64,000 bases of DNA, taken from NCBI RefSeq assembly GCF_014200405.1, contig NZ_JACHBQ010000001.1:3100001-3164000 (forward strand), in the 5' to 3' direction. The translations under genes and the position numbers were made by a program. This stretch comes from Cryobacterium roopkundense. GTDB taxonomy: Bacteria; Actinomycetota; Actinomycetes; Actinomycetales; Microbacteriaceae. Below, one piece after another: positions 25,869 through 34,012 of the stretch (positions within the stretch are counted from its first letter, which is position 1; each line of letters opens with the position of its first letter). The notes under the pieces were generated by a model. The model saw only the letters and a list, made by a program, of their open reading frames with translations, was not told the origin of the DNA and searched no databases.

Positions 25869-27128
25869 CTAATTCGAGATGCCGGCGATCTCTTTCAGCC
25901 GCTGCAGAACGGGCGGGTCGAAGTGGGCGTCTTGCCAGTGGTGCGCCCCCAGGGCGATGCTGCGCTTCGCCGCTTCATCGAGGTCTGCGCCCTGAAAGTA
26001 GGCGTCGTTGACGTTGGCCCCCTCGAAGCGCGCCCCGCGCAGGTCGCAGTGCCGAAACTTAGTTCCCTGCAGGTGGGCGCGCTGAAACTCGGCGCCGGGC
26101 AGGTGCGCGCCGTCGAAAGTCGCGCTCACGAGGGTCGTCTCGTGAAAGTGCACGGGTTTCACGATCGCGTGGGCCTCATTGAACCGCGCCTCGTTCATGA
26201 TCGTGCGGGAAAACCGTGCGCCGTCGAGGGTGGCCTGCAGTCCCTGCGCCCGTGCCATGGTCATCTCGCTGAGGTCGGCGTTTTCGAGGGTGGCATAGGC
26301 GAGGTCGAGAATCAAGCCGTCCGGCAGCTTCAGCCCGTGCAGGTCGAGGCGGTTGAGGTTGAGGCGCGTGAGGTCGACGGGGCTCGGCACGTCTGGGTTC
26401 GGTTGGCCGCCCGCGAAGAGCAGGCCGAGCACCCGGGCGAGGTCATCGCGCAACAGATCCGCGACCTCCGCAGTGGGCGTCGCCTTCAGGTTCGCGATGA
26501 TGATGCGCAGCAGATCGGCATGCAGCTCCAGGTACCGCGGCTTCAGGAAGAGGCCGAGCGCAGCGGCGCCGTTCAGGCTCAGGCCCGGGTTGTCCGACGA
26601 TATCTGCGCTGAGACTCGGCTGAGGGTCTCGTCGAACCGGCCCAGCTCTTCCTGCTCTGCGGCGGCCCGGTCGAGCTGCTGCTGGCGCAGAAACTCCTGC
26701 CGCCACTGCTCGTTCTTCGCCGCCTCCGCCTCCTGCTGCAGGGCAAAGTCCGCGCGCCACTGGGCGGCCTCGGTTTCGGCCGCGAGCCGTGCCGCGGCGA
26801 GATCCGTGGACTGCTTGTAGAGGGCGGCGCCGAGCGTGGCGACCGCGATCAACACCGTCACGAACGGCGCGAACGGCAGAAGCCCGCCCAGCCAGCCCTC
26901 GGCCTGACTGTTGGTCAGCCGCAGCTGCCGAACCTCTTCCTCGAGTTTCTGGCGCTCGAGCTCTGCCGTGGTGGGAGCCGGCTGGTCGGTCGCCGCCGAC
27001 ACACTCGGCGCGGGTGTCGCGGCGCCGGCCTGCGCGGTCGCCCCGACCAGCAGCATCCCGCCGCACAGCAGAGCGGATGCGACACCGCCCGCCATCCGTC
27101 TGCGCCAACCCGAACTGAGCGTTCCCAT
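25869..27128 (-). CDS. Membrane-anchored pentapeptide-repeat protein
   Basis: A 419-aa protein with an N-terminal hydrophobic signal-like segment (residues 13-36), a second membrane segment near residue 85-105, and a charged coiled-coil stretch rich in Gln, Glu and Arg (about 110-165). From about residue 270 it has A(D/N)LXX pentapeptide repeats (for example ATLENADLSEMTMARAQG and HLPGAEFQRAHLQGTKFRHC), predicted to form a right-handed beta-helix. GGAGG precedes the ATG. Such proteins sit at the membrane, but their roles vary. No function can be assigned here. Confidence 0.82.
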   Translation of the reverse strand: MGTLSSGWRRRMAGGVASALLCGGMLLVGATAQAGAATPAPSVSAATDQPAPTTAELERQKLEEEVRQLRLTNSQAEGWLGGLLPFAPFVTVLIAVATLGAALYKQSTDLAAARLAAETEAAQWRADFALQQEAEAAKNEQWRQEFLRQQQLDRAAAEQEELGRFDETLSRVSAQISSDNPGLSLNGAAALGLFLKPRYLELHADLLRIIIANLKATPTAEVADLLRDDLARVLGLLFAGGQPNPDVPSPVDLTRLNLNRLDLHGLKLPDGLILDLAYATLENADLSEMTMARAQGLQATLDGARFSRTIMNEARFNEAHAIVKPVHFHETTLVSATFDGAHLPGAEFQRAHLQGTKFRHCDLRGARFEGANVNDAYFQGADLDEAAKRSIALGAHHWQDAHFDPPVLQRLKEIAGISN

Positions 27129-27207
27129 TTCGACCTCCCGGCACGCGCGTGCACGCTGTCAGTGTGCTCCGGCACCACCGGAAAGGGAACCCCTCGTGGC
27201 GGTACCC

Positions 27208-27480
27208 GCTGGTCGAGGAACGCCGTCTACGGCGTGTCTAGAGACCCGGTGAGCCGAGCCTGAGAGTCGGGTCGCGGGGTCTCGATCGCTCCTTCGTCGC
27301 GCCTCGACCAACGAGATGGGGAGAGGCATCGCATTTCCCTACTAGGGAGATGAACCTGGGAGTCGGGTCGCGGGGTCTCGATCACTCCTTCGTCGCGCCT
27401 CGACCAGCGAGATGGGGAGAGGCATCGCATTTCCCCAATAGACCTGGCGAGACGCTCCTCGTCGGGGTCTCGACGAGCAA
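27208..27480. repeat. Interspersed repeat region A (one full 105-bp copy plus partial copies)
   Basis: A full copy spans 27208-27312, from GCTGGTCGAG to CTCGACCAAC. A 75-bp direct duplication with two mismatches covers 27265-27339 and 27361-27435 and includes a second module (GATGGGGAGAGGCATCGCAT). More decayed GGTCTCGACGAGC-type sequence follows. Together these fill most of the 379-bp gap before the 27508 gene. See the finding on the repeat family. Confidence 0.85.
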
Positions 27481-27507
27481 TAGGCTGGGGAAGGCAAGGG
27501 GGACAAT

Positions 27508-27978
27508 ATGCCGACGTCCGGTCAGAAGACACGCAGCATCCGCTTGGTTGCGGCCGGGGTGCTCACACTCGTGCCGGTTGTCGCCATTCTCGCGACCTGG
27601 TTGATGTGGCGCGCGGGCCTGCCCGGCGCCCTCCCCGCCCAGTGGTCAGGTGGCGAGGTGGCCACGACACAGCCCACGTGGGTGCTTCTCGGCATCACCG
27701 GGGTGACCGCCCTGATCACCGGCGTGTTCGGGTTTGTCGCCGGGCTGACTCCCGTGGCCGACCGCCCGCCCCGCCTCACGCTGCTGGTCACCGGCCTCGT
27801 CGGCAGCATCTGCTTCATCATCTGGACCGTCAGCGCGAGCCTGGGGGCCGCCGCCGGCAGCGCTGCCGCGGAGCACAACCTGGCGCTCTGGGTCTCGGCC
27901 GCTGCCGTCTTCGCGTTCGTGCCGGCGCTCATCGCGCTCACACCCGCCCGAGCGGATGCCGCGAGCCCGGCCAGTTAG
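27508..27978 (+). CDS. Small four-TM membrane protein, DUF1648-like
   Basis: A 156-aa hydrophobic protein with about four membrane helices. The first helix is followed by LPGALPAQWSGGE, which resembles the DUF1648 loop (P-x2-PxHW/QW-G) of SdpI-related membrane proteins; I am not certain of the family. AAGGGGGA precedes the ATG. It is a single gene flanked by repeat regions. Function unknown. Confidence 0.7.
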   Translation: MPTSGQKTRSIRLVAAGVLTLVPVVAILATWLMWRAGLPGALPAQWSGGEVATTQPTWVLLGITGVTALITGVFGFVAGLTPVADRPPRLTLLVTGLVGSICFIIWTVSASLGAAAGSAAAEHNLALWVSAAAVFAFVPALIALTPARADAASPAS

Positions 27979-28037
27979 GCCCGCACCCCGTGGCTGACCA
28001 GGCTTGACAGTATCAACGTTGGCGAAGCGATTCGAGC

Positions 28038-28877
28038 TCACAGGAGGTGATCCGACTGGTGACCCCTCCGCTTCGCCCGCGCGGCTCGGGAGAAGTAGCG
28101 TTCCCACCACAGGCCCACGGCCACGACCGCAGCGGCCAGCGCTCCCGTGATCGCCAAGAGCGGCTGCCACTGGGTCTGGAACCAGTACGACACGCGCTCC
28201 ACCGGTGTGGCATCCACCTGCACCCGGCTCGTGAATGACGCGGCGTTCGCCTCCGAGAGGGCTGGCAGCGCATCCGCTTGCCGCACCGCTGGCTGCAGCT
28301 CAAGCTGTAGTTCCTGGTCTACGGGGGTCGTGGCCACGATGCTCCACGACCATTCCGCCATGCCGAGGGGCGAGAAGGTGCGCAGCACCCAGCCGTCATA
28401 GCCTGTCGTGGACGTTTGGGTGATCTCTACGCCATCGCCAGCGGAGGTGAGACGCGCGGCAATATCGCACTGCACCATCACCTTCTCCCCCCGCGCCACG
28501 CCCCGGTCGAGCTGAATCATCTGGTCGGGCGGCAACTTCACGTCTTGCACGTCGACGACCACGTTGTAGATCTTCGGGTTGTTCAGCGCGACCTGGATGG
28601 TGAGCGGGTACGACACCTGGCCGGAGGTCCACTGATTGACGCCGGCCTCGCACTGGCGTTGGAACTTCTCGCTCTCACTCTCGCGCGCGGTGTCCTCAAG
28701 CTGCTGGGACCTCGCACCCAACCCAGGAGGGAGCGCGCTGCGCGGTCTCCCCAGCATGCGGGGTTCGCTCGACGGGGGTGCCTGGGCAGACGGATTCGCG
28801 GCCGTGCAGCCCGCCAGCCCGATGAGCACGAGCGCGAGTGAGACCCCCGCAACAACGGTTCGCCAATTGGTCTGCAT
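28038..28877 (-). CDS. Predicted lipoprotein with C-terminal membrane anchor
   Basis: A 279-aa protein. The N-terminal signal has a lipobox IGLAGC with the lipidated Cys at about residue 24, followed by a Ser/Pro/Ala-rich stretch. A central beta-rich domain (about 70-210) follows, then one C-terminal membrane segment (LLAITGALAAAVVAVGLWW) and a basic tail. Both ends may thus contact the membrane. Start codons at 28877 and 28889 are possible; GAGGGA is better spaced for 28877. I do not recognise the family. Repeat region B lies upstream. Confidence 0.7.
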   Translation of the reverse strand: MQTNWRTVVAGVSLALVLIGLAGCTAANPSAQAPPSSEPRMLGRPRSALPPGLGARSQQLEDTARESESEKFQRQCEAGVNQWTSGQVSYPLTIQVALNNPKIYNVVVDVQDVKLPPDQMIQLDRGVARGEKVMVQCDIAARLTSAGDGVEITQTSTTGYDGWVLRTFSPLGMAEWSWSIVATTPVDQELQLELQPAVRQADALPALSEANAASFTSRVQVDATPVERVSYWFQTQWQPLLAITGALAAAVVAVGLWWERYFSRAARAKRRGHQSDHLL

Positions 28878-28983
28878 CGGAAGGCACATCCCTCGAACTG
28901 TGCGTCGCACGACTCCGCAAGTCTCGTGTGCGATCGTACTCCGCTGGGCGGGCGGGACAACCCCGGGAGCAGGGCGGGGTGTC

Positions 28984-29289
28984 CCGCTCGTCGAGGAGCG
29001 AGGCACGAGCGTCTACTAGGGAAACGCATCGTGTTCCCCATCCCGCTGGTCGAGGAGCGAGGCACGAGCGGCTCGAGACCGCGCAGGCCGACTCTCAGAC
29101 TCGGCTCACCCGGTCTCGAGACACGCCGTAGACGGCGTTCCTCGACCAGCGGAGGGGGCGGAAAACCGCGACGCATTCCGCATCCCCCGATGGCGCGAAG
29201 CACCTCCTCAGCTCGAGACCGCGCAGGCCGACTCTCAGACTCGGCTCACCCGGTCTCGATCGCTCCTTCGTCGCGCCTCGACCAGCGGG
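28984..29289. repeat. Interspersed repeat region B
   Basis: Contains a full 106-bp copy at 29045-29150 (GCTGGTCGAG to CTCGACCAGC, opposite orientation to copy A), a partial copy at 28984-29030 and a truncated copy ending at 29288. An identical 49-bp stretch occurs at 29071-29119 and 29211-29259. It occupies most of the 438-bp gap between the lipoprotein gene and the beta-propeller-like gene. Confidence 0.85.
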
Positions 29290-29315
29290 ATGGGGGCGGC
29301 GGTGAGGGGCGGGGG

Positions 29316-30287
29316 CTAGAGCCAGGCGGCGCCGGCGGTGGTGCTGCGGGCGAGGGTGTCGTTGGCCCAGAGCCACAGGGTGTCGCCGGTGGCGGAGAGG
29401 GTGACGTTGCCCGGCAGGTCCCCGGCCACGGGCAGGCAGCCGGTCACGGTGGGGGCGAGCTCGGGGGTGAGGGTGACGACCTGCACTCCGGCGCAGTCGG
29501 CGGCACCGGCGACGGCTGCCACGTAACCGGCGTCCGATGCTGCCACGTTCACGGCACCGGCCAGCACGGCGGCGGCGGACCAGGTGGCCGCGGCATCCGC
29601 TGTGACGTACAGCTCGTTGGAGGAGCAGAGCACGGCGGCCTCGGTTCCGCTACGGGGCGCGAGCGCCAGCACCGACGCGCACGGCGCGGCGCTGTCGCCG
29701 GCGGGCGAGTGCACCACGGCGCGGTCGGCGGGATCCACGTACCACTGCCCGTCGAGCTGCTCAGGGTAGGAGCGAAAGTTGTCGCCGCCCACGAAAGTCT
29801 TCACGAACAGCGGCGCGCAGTTCGCCTGGTCGAGTCCCACGAACTCCACCACGCTGCCGCTCTGCGCGGCGATGCTCTGCACGGCGCTCACGTCGGTGGG
29901 GCCGGAGGCGTCGGTCGACGTCCAGGTGGCGCCCGAGTCGCTGCTGACTTCGGGCGAAACGGATGCCGTGGGGCACTCCCCCGACACCGCCCGCCAGGCC
30001 GTGGTGCCGTCAACGGCGGAGATCATGCGACTGGGTGTGACGGCCACGACGGTGCTCGCTGTGGGCGCGGCGGGGCTGGTGCTCGCCACCGGTTCGGCAC
30101 TGGGCGTGGAAGCCTCGGACGAGGTGGGGACGGTGCCGGGGGTGACGTCGGCATCCGCTTTGGTGGTGCTCAGGGCGAAGCCGATGAGGGCGAGGTCGAA
30201 GATGATGAACGCGGCCACGGCGGCGTAGACCCACACGCGGCGACGCGAGGAATCTTTCGGTACGTGACGAATGGGACGACGAGCCAT
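29316..30287 (-). CDS. Single-TM extracytoplasmic protein, BNR/propeller-like repeats
   Basis: A 323-aa protein with a basic N-terminus (MARRPIRHVPKDSSRRRVW), one membrane helix at residues 19-42, a Ser/Thr/Pro-rich linker to about residue 80, and an extracytoplasmic domain. That domain has recurring D(S/A)GATWTSTD, DAAATWSAA and STTAGAAWL motifs, like Asp-box (BNR) turns of sialidase-type beta-propellers. Cys residues at several places could form disulfides. No catalytic residues were identified. It starts 2 bp after the phosphatase stop and is probably co-transcribed with it. Confidence 0.68.
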   Translation of the reverse strand: MARRPIRHVPKDSSRRRVWVYAAVAAFIIFDLALIGFALSTTKADADVTPGTVPTSSEASTPSAEPVASTSPAAPTASTVVAVTPSRMISAVDGTTAWRAVSGECPTASVSPEVSSDSGATWTSTDASGPTDVSAVQSIAAQSGSVVEFVGLDQANCAPLFVKTFVGGDNFRSYPEQLDGQWYVDPADRAVVHSPAGDSAAPCASVLALAPRSGTEAAVLCSSNELYVTADAAATWSAAAVLAGAVNVAASDAGYVAAVAGAADCAGVQVVTLTPELAPTVTGCLPVAGDLPGNVTLSATGDTLWLWANDTLARSTTAGAAWL

Positions 30288-30289
30288 GA

Positions 30290-31141
30290 TTACCGTTTTC
30301 CGAGGGAGGCAGCGATGCCCGCAGTGATGGTGGTGACAGCCGCGTCGATGGCGGCGGCCGCGCTCGCGTACACCGCGGCGGACCTGCGGTACGGGTCTTC
30401 GATGTCGTCGTCGGTGGCGTCGGCGGGGGGAGGCGTCATGCCCCGCGACGCCGCGATGCTCTCAATGAACGAGTCGATGCCGGCCGGCTGCGGCTCGCGT
30501 GACGGGGTCTCGACCTCCGGCATCAGCCGGGCGAGCTGGTTGAGGGTGAACGTGTAGCGCGTGCTCTTCGGGTACATCGACACGGCGGCGCTGCGGTGCT
30601 CGCGGGTGGCGGTGAGCACGAGATCGGCGTGGGCGATGAGCTCCGGCGTGAGCAGCTGCGCGGAGTGCGGCGCGTCGACGGCGCCGTAGTCCACAGCGAG
30701 GGCGGCGGCTTCGGCCGTCATGTCGTGGCCGACGAGCGCGCGGGTTCCGGCGCTGCTCACGGTGGCGGAGATGCCGGCGGCGGCGAAGCGCGCGCGCAGC
30801 AGGTGCTCCGCGAGCGGGGAGCGGCAGATGTTGCCGGTGCAGACCACGAGCACGGAAATCTCGCTGGTTGAGGAGCGGGCATGCTCCTCGCCCGCGTCTC
30901 GAAACCCGGTGACCGCGTCTCGAGATCGGATTGCGGGGTCTCGATCGCTCGTTCCTCGCGCCTCGACCAGCGGTTCGCTGGTTGAGGAGCGGGCATGCTC
31001 CTCGCCCGCGTCTCGAAACCCGGTGACCGCGTCTCGAGATCGGGTTGCGGGGTCTCGCGGGGTCTCGACAAGCTCGACCAGCGGGACGGGCGGGGCGGGC
31101 GGTTTGGCGGCGCGGCGGCCGTGCTTGGGCGCTTCGGTCAC
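30290..31141 (-). CDS. Low-molecular-weight protein-tyrosine phosphatase with repeat-derived N-terminal extension
   Basis: Dephosphorylates tyrosines, most likely on the coupled BY-kinase. The P-loop VVCTGNICRSPLAEHLLRARF starts near residue 99, and the acidic C-terminal segment near DDIEDPYRRS gives the general-acid Asp-Pro region. The GTG at 31141 overlaps the kinase stop as GTGA. Residues 20-95 or so are encoded by two tandem copies of the interspersed repeat (30863-31082); normal family members begin only a few residues before VLVVCTGN. The extended form, or internal initiation at the GTG before VLVVCTGN, are both possible. The total of 283 aa is about 100 longer than usual. Confidence 0.85.
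   Translation of the reverse strand: MTEAPKHGRRAAKPPAPPVPLVELVETPRDPATRSRDAVTGFRDAGEEHARSSTSEPLVEARGTSDRDPAIRSRDAVTGFRDAGEEHARSSTSEISVLVVCTGNICRSPLAEHLLRARFAAAGISATVSSAGTRALVGHDMTAEAAALAVDYGAVDAPHSAQLLTPELIAHADLVLTATREHRSAAVSMYPKSTRYTFTLNQLARLMPEVETPSREPQPAGIDSFIESIAASRGMTPPPADATDDDIEDPYRRSAAVYASAAAAIDAAVTTITAGIAASLGKR
30863..31082. repeat. Interspersed repeat region C, two tandem copies inside the phosphatase gene
   Basis: Copies at 30863-30971 and 30977-31082 both begin GCTGGTTGAG and end CTCGACCAGC. They repeat with a period of 114 bp, a multiple of three, so the reading frame stays open. The period and near-identity over the first 80 bp indicate a recent duplication. The copies encode the block EEHARSSTSE twice in the phosphatase frame. 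Confidence 0.85.
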
Positions 31142-32562
31142 GCCTTCACCCGGGTGCGGCGCGAGCCCTTGGGCGCGGCGGCCTCGGCCTCAACGTCGGA
31201 GCCGTAGCCGTACCCGTAGCCGTAGTTGCCGTACCCGTACGCGTCGGGTCCCTTGGTCGGCAGCATCGTGAGCACGAGCCCCGACACCGACGCGCCCACG
31301 GTGGTGAGCGCGGCGATGGCGCCCTTCAGCTGGTTCTTGTGCGTGCGCCCGGCGGCCACGATGATGATCGCGCCGCCCACGTTCTTGGCGAGCACCGCGG
31401 CATCGGTCACCGGCAACAGCGGCGGCGAGTCGAAGAGCACCACGTCGAACGCGCGGTTGAATTCCGCGATGATGTGCGTCATGCGCGCCGAGCCGAGCAG
31501 CTCGCTCGGGTTGGGCGGAATGTGCCCGGCCGGCAGCACGAACAGCTGTGCTCGCCCCCAGGGCTGAATCACGTCTTTCAGCTCGGCCTTGCCGATCAGC
31601 ACGTCGGTGAGCCCCACGGCGCCCTCGATGCCCATGTAGTCCGAGATCTTCGGGCGGCGCAGGTCGGCGTCCACCAGCAGCACGCGCAACCCGGAGTCGG
31701 CCAGCGCAATGGCCAGGTTGGCCCCGGTGGTGCTCTTGCCCTCGCTCTCAATTGAGGAGGTCACCACGAAGGCGCGGTCGGTGCGCTCCACGTCGAGAAA
31801 CTGCAGGTTGGTGCGGAGGGTCCTGAACGACTCGGCGCGTGGGCTGCGCGGGTCAACGTGCACGATCAGCGGGCGCTCGCCGGCCTTCGGGTCGAACACA
31901 ATACCGCCGAGAATGGGGGTGTCGGTCACCTGCTCCACGTCGCGTTCGTTGCGAATGCGTGTCTCGAGGGTTTCGCGCAGCACGGCGATTCCCACGCCGA
32001 GCGCGAGACCCACGAGCGCGCCGAGCGCAATGTTCAGCGGCACGTTCGGGCTCACCGGAACCGACGGCACGGTGGCCTGCTGCACACGGGTGAGCTTCAC
32101 CGGGGAGACAGCGTCGGCGCCGCTCGACACCTCGATCTCGGCCACCACCGAGGTGAGGCTCTCCGACACGGCGTTCGCGGTTTCCGCGGCGCGCACCGGG
32201 TCGGTGTCCACCACGGTGATGTCAATGATCGACGTGTCCAGAGGAGCGGATGCCGTGACCTTGCCCTTGAGGGCGTCCGACGTGACCTGCAGGTCAAGCG
32301 ACCCGATCACCGGAAGCAGCACCAGAGGAGTGGTCACGAGGTCGGAGTACGTCTTCACACGCTGCACGGTGAAGCTGTTGCCCTGGGCCAGCTCCGAGGT
32401 GGTTCCACTCGACTGCGTCGACACGAAAACCTTCGACGTGGCACTGTACTGAGGCGTCTGCAGAATGGAGAAAGTGGATGCTGCGCCCACGGCAACAAGA
32501 GTGAGCAGCACGATGAGCACCCAGCTCTTGCGCAGAATGCGAATGTAGTCGCGGAGTTCCAC
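31138..32562 (-). CDS. Polysaccharide co-polymerase / BY-kinase (Wzz-Wzc/CpsCD-like)
   Basis: A 474-aa fusion that controls chain length and polymer export. The N-terminal Wzz domain has ELRDYIRILRKSWVLI, a membrane helix (about 15-35), an extracytoplasmic part, and a second helix near residue 180. The C-terminal tyrosine-kinase domain has SSIESEGKSTTGANLA (Walker A), VLLVDADLRRP (Walker A') and VVLFDSPPLLPVTDA (Walker B). A Tyr-Gly cluster near the end (YGYGNYGYGYGYG) provides the autophosphorylation tail. It is coupled to the phosphatase through GTGA and is the only such kinase in the window, though there are two Wzy/Wzx sets. Confidence 0.95.
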   Translation of the reverse strand: MELRDYIRILRKSWVLIVLLTLVAVGAASTFSILQTPQYSATSKVFVSTQSSGTTSELAQGNSFTVQRVKTYSDLVTTPLVLLPVIGSLDLQVTSDALKGKVTASAPLDTSIIDITVVDTDPVRAAETANAVSESLTSVVAEIEVSSGADAVSPVKLTRVQQATVPSVPVSPNVPLNIALGALVGLALGVGIAVLRETLETRIRNERDVEQVTDTPILGGIVFDPKAGERPLIVHVDPRSPRAESFRTLRTNLQFLDVERTDRAFVVTSSIESEGKSTTGANLAIALADSGLRVLLVDADLRRPKISDYMGIEGAVGLTDVLIGKAELKDVIQPWGRAQLFVLPAGHIPPNPSELLGSARMTHIIAEFNRAFDVVLFDSPPLLPVTDAAVLAKNVGGAIIIVAAGRTHKNQLKGAIAALTTVGASVSGLVLTMLPTKGPDAYGYGNYGYGYGYGSDVEAEAAAPKGSRRTRVKA

Positions 32563-32661
32563 TCAACGGCCTTTCCTCGATGACAGACGGAAGCTCAAAA
32601 CAAACCCCAGAGTCATTTTCACATACTTCCGGTGTTTCCCCGGTTTGAGCAGCGTCTCACC

Positions 32662-32828
32662 CGCTGCTCAAGGCGCGAGCACCCGCTGGTCGAGGCGCGA
32701 GCACACGCTGGTCAAGGCGCAAGCACCCGCTGGTCGAGGCGCGAGGTACGAGCGATCGAGACCTGGTGAGACGGTCTGAGGAGCGGCTCACGGGGTCTCG
32801 ATCGCTCCTTCGTCGCGCCTCGACCAGC
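32662..32828. repeat. Interspersed repeat region D with 22-bp tandem units
   Basis: A copy from 32729 to 32828 (about 100 bp, GCTGGTCGAG to CTCGACCAGC) is preceded by tandem 22-bp units starting at 32662, 32684, 32706 and 32728 (CGCTGGTCGAGGCGCGAGCA-type). It lies in the 391-bp gap between the kinase gene and the small peptide gene. A short CCCCC/GGGGG hairpin follows at 32869-32881. Confidence 0.82.
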
Positions 32829-32953
32829 GAGAGGGGCGCGGGAGCGGAGGGCGCACGGGGCGGACAAGCCCCCGTTGGGGGTGGGGAAAGGGACGTAGGG
32901 TGACCGCGTTCGAAAGTCCCGCACCAAAACCTCATGCAACGGAAGGAACCAGC

Positions 32954-33196
32954 ATGCCAACATTGGCGTTGAAAGCACTGGAACTGCACGAGCAAGCGTC
33001 GAACAGCATGATCCGTCTCTCGGCGGTCCGAACAGATCGGTGGGTGGTGCTCGTGATTATCGCGCTGGCCCTCATCGTGGCGTTCGGGCTGCTCACCGCG
33101 TGGTGGATCGTGTGTCAGTCGAAGGGCATGTATCCCGCTCTCGACATGCCGTCGTGGGCTAACGGCGGCACGTGGAAGGCATACTGCCGTCGGTAA
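32954..33196 (+). CDS. Small single-TM peptide, candidate precursor of the adjacent ABC/M50 operon
   Basis: An 80-aa product starting at the ATG preceded by GGAAGGA (an upstream GTG at 32900 is less likely). Residues 1-29 form a charged N-terminal part (MPTLALKALELHEQAS) and residues 30-53 a strong membrane helix. Residues 54-80 form a hydrophilic aromatic tail bounded by Cys54 and Cys78, containing PALDMPSWANGGTWK and ending in Arg-Arg. It lies 33 bp before an ABC ATPase gene in the same direction, followed by permeases and a site-2-type metalloprotease. I do not recognise the family. A secreted peptide, bacteriocin or pheromone precursor is an inference from size and context. Confidence 0.65.
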   Translation: MPTLALKALELHEQASNSMIRLSAVRTDRWVVLVIIALALIVAFGLLTAWWIVCQSKGMYPALDMPSWANGGTWKAYCRR

Positions 33197-33229
33197 TTTG
33201 GCTCACACACTGATGTGGAGGCACCAGAA

Positions 33230-34012
33230 ATGCACCCGATACTCGAAGTACACAACGTGTCGAAAAGCTACCGGTCCGCCGTCGCCGTCGACGACTTCTC
33301 CCTGGCCATCCGTCCAGGTGTCGTGCACGGCCTCCTCGGACCGAATGGCTCGGGCAAAACGACATGCCTCCACATCATTGCGGGGCTGATCTCCCCCAAC
33401 GACGGCGCCGTCAGCATCTCCGGCGTACCGATCGAGTCCAAGGCCTCGCGCCGCCTCATCGGGTTCGCGCCCGACGACCTGCCGCTGCCCAACTCGCTCA
33501 CCGGGCGTGAATACCTCACCTTCCACGATGGCATGCGCAGGCGCCACGACTCCGCTCGCGCGGTGCAACTCGCGACCGCCCTCGGAATCGACGCCGACCT
33601 CAACAAGCTCATCGGCGAGTACTCCCACGGCATGAAACGCAAGATCCAGGTGATCGCGGCACTCATGCACGAGCCGGAGATTCTCGTGCTCGACGAGCCG
33701 TTCCGAGGGCTTGACCCCGACGCGGCTTCCGTTCTCAAATACACGATCGAGACGTTTGCGAAGAGCGGCCGGGCCGTGCTGATCGCCACGCACGACATGA
33801 TCCGCGCGCAGCGTGACTGCGGCGAGGTGACGATCGTCAGCGCGGGGCGCACCGTGGCCTCCGGCACCCCGCAGGCGCTCATCGAGCAGACCCACGCGGC
33901 ACAGACCCTGGAAGACGTGTTTCTCGCTGTCACCGGCCTGGCCCACGACAACGAGACGCGGCTCACGTGCATCAACACCATGTTCACTCACCTTCAGGAG
34001 GAACTGTCATGA
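33230..34012 (+). CDS. ABC transporter ATP-binding protein
   Basis: A 260-aa nucleotide-binding subunit with Walker A GPNGSGKTTCLHIIAGL (about residue 38), the Q-loop-type region GFAPDDLPLPNSL, a divergent signature YSHGMKRKIQVIAAL in place of LSGGQ, Walker B EILVLDEPFRGLDPDAA, and the switch His in ATHD. The signature is of the ABC-2/multidrug exporter type. GGAGG lies 8 nt before the ATG at 33230. It is followed with 4-bp overlap by a small 2-TM protein and then a large permease, so this is a three-part exporter in one operon. Confidence 0.93.
   Translation: MHPILEVHNVSKSYRSAVAVDDFSLAIRPGVVHGLLGPNGSGKTTCLHIIAGLISPNDGAVSISGVPIESKASRRLIGFAPDDLPLPNSLTGREYLTFHDGMRRRHDSARAVQLATALGIDADLNKLIGEYSHGMKRKIQVIAALMHEPEILVLDEPFRGLDPDAASVLKYTIETFAKSGRAVLIATHDMIRAQRDCGEVTIVSAGRTVASGTPQALIEQTHAAQTLEDVFLAVTGLAHDNETRLTCINTMFTHLQEELS

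Noticed and set aside
27208..27480. Repeat region as a CRISPR array
   Set aside because: The repeats are long, imperfect, few in number and have no regular unique spacers; no cas genes are in the window.
28926..30557. A 543-codon plus-strand frame across the repeat region and the propeller-like gene
   Set aside because: It is made of interspersed-repeat sequence followed by antisense of two leftward genes; Gly-rich, without homology that I recognise.
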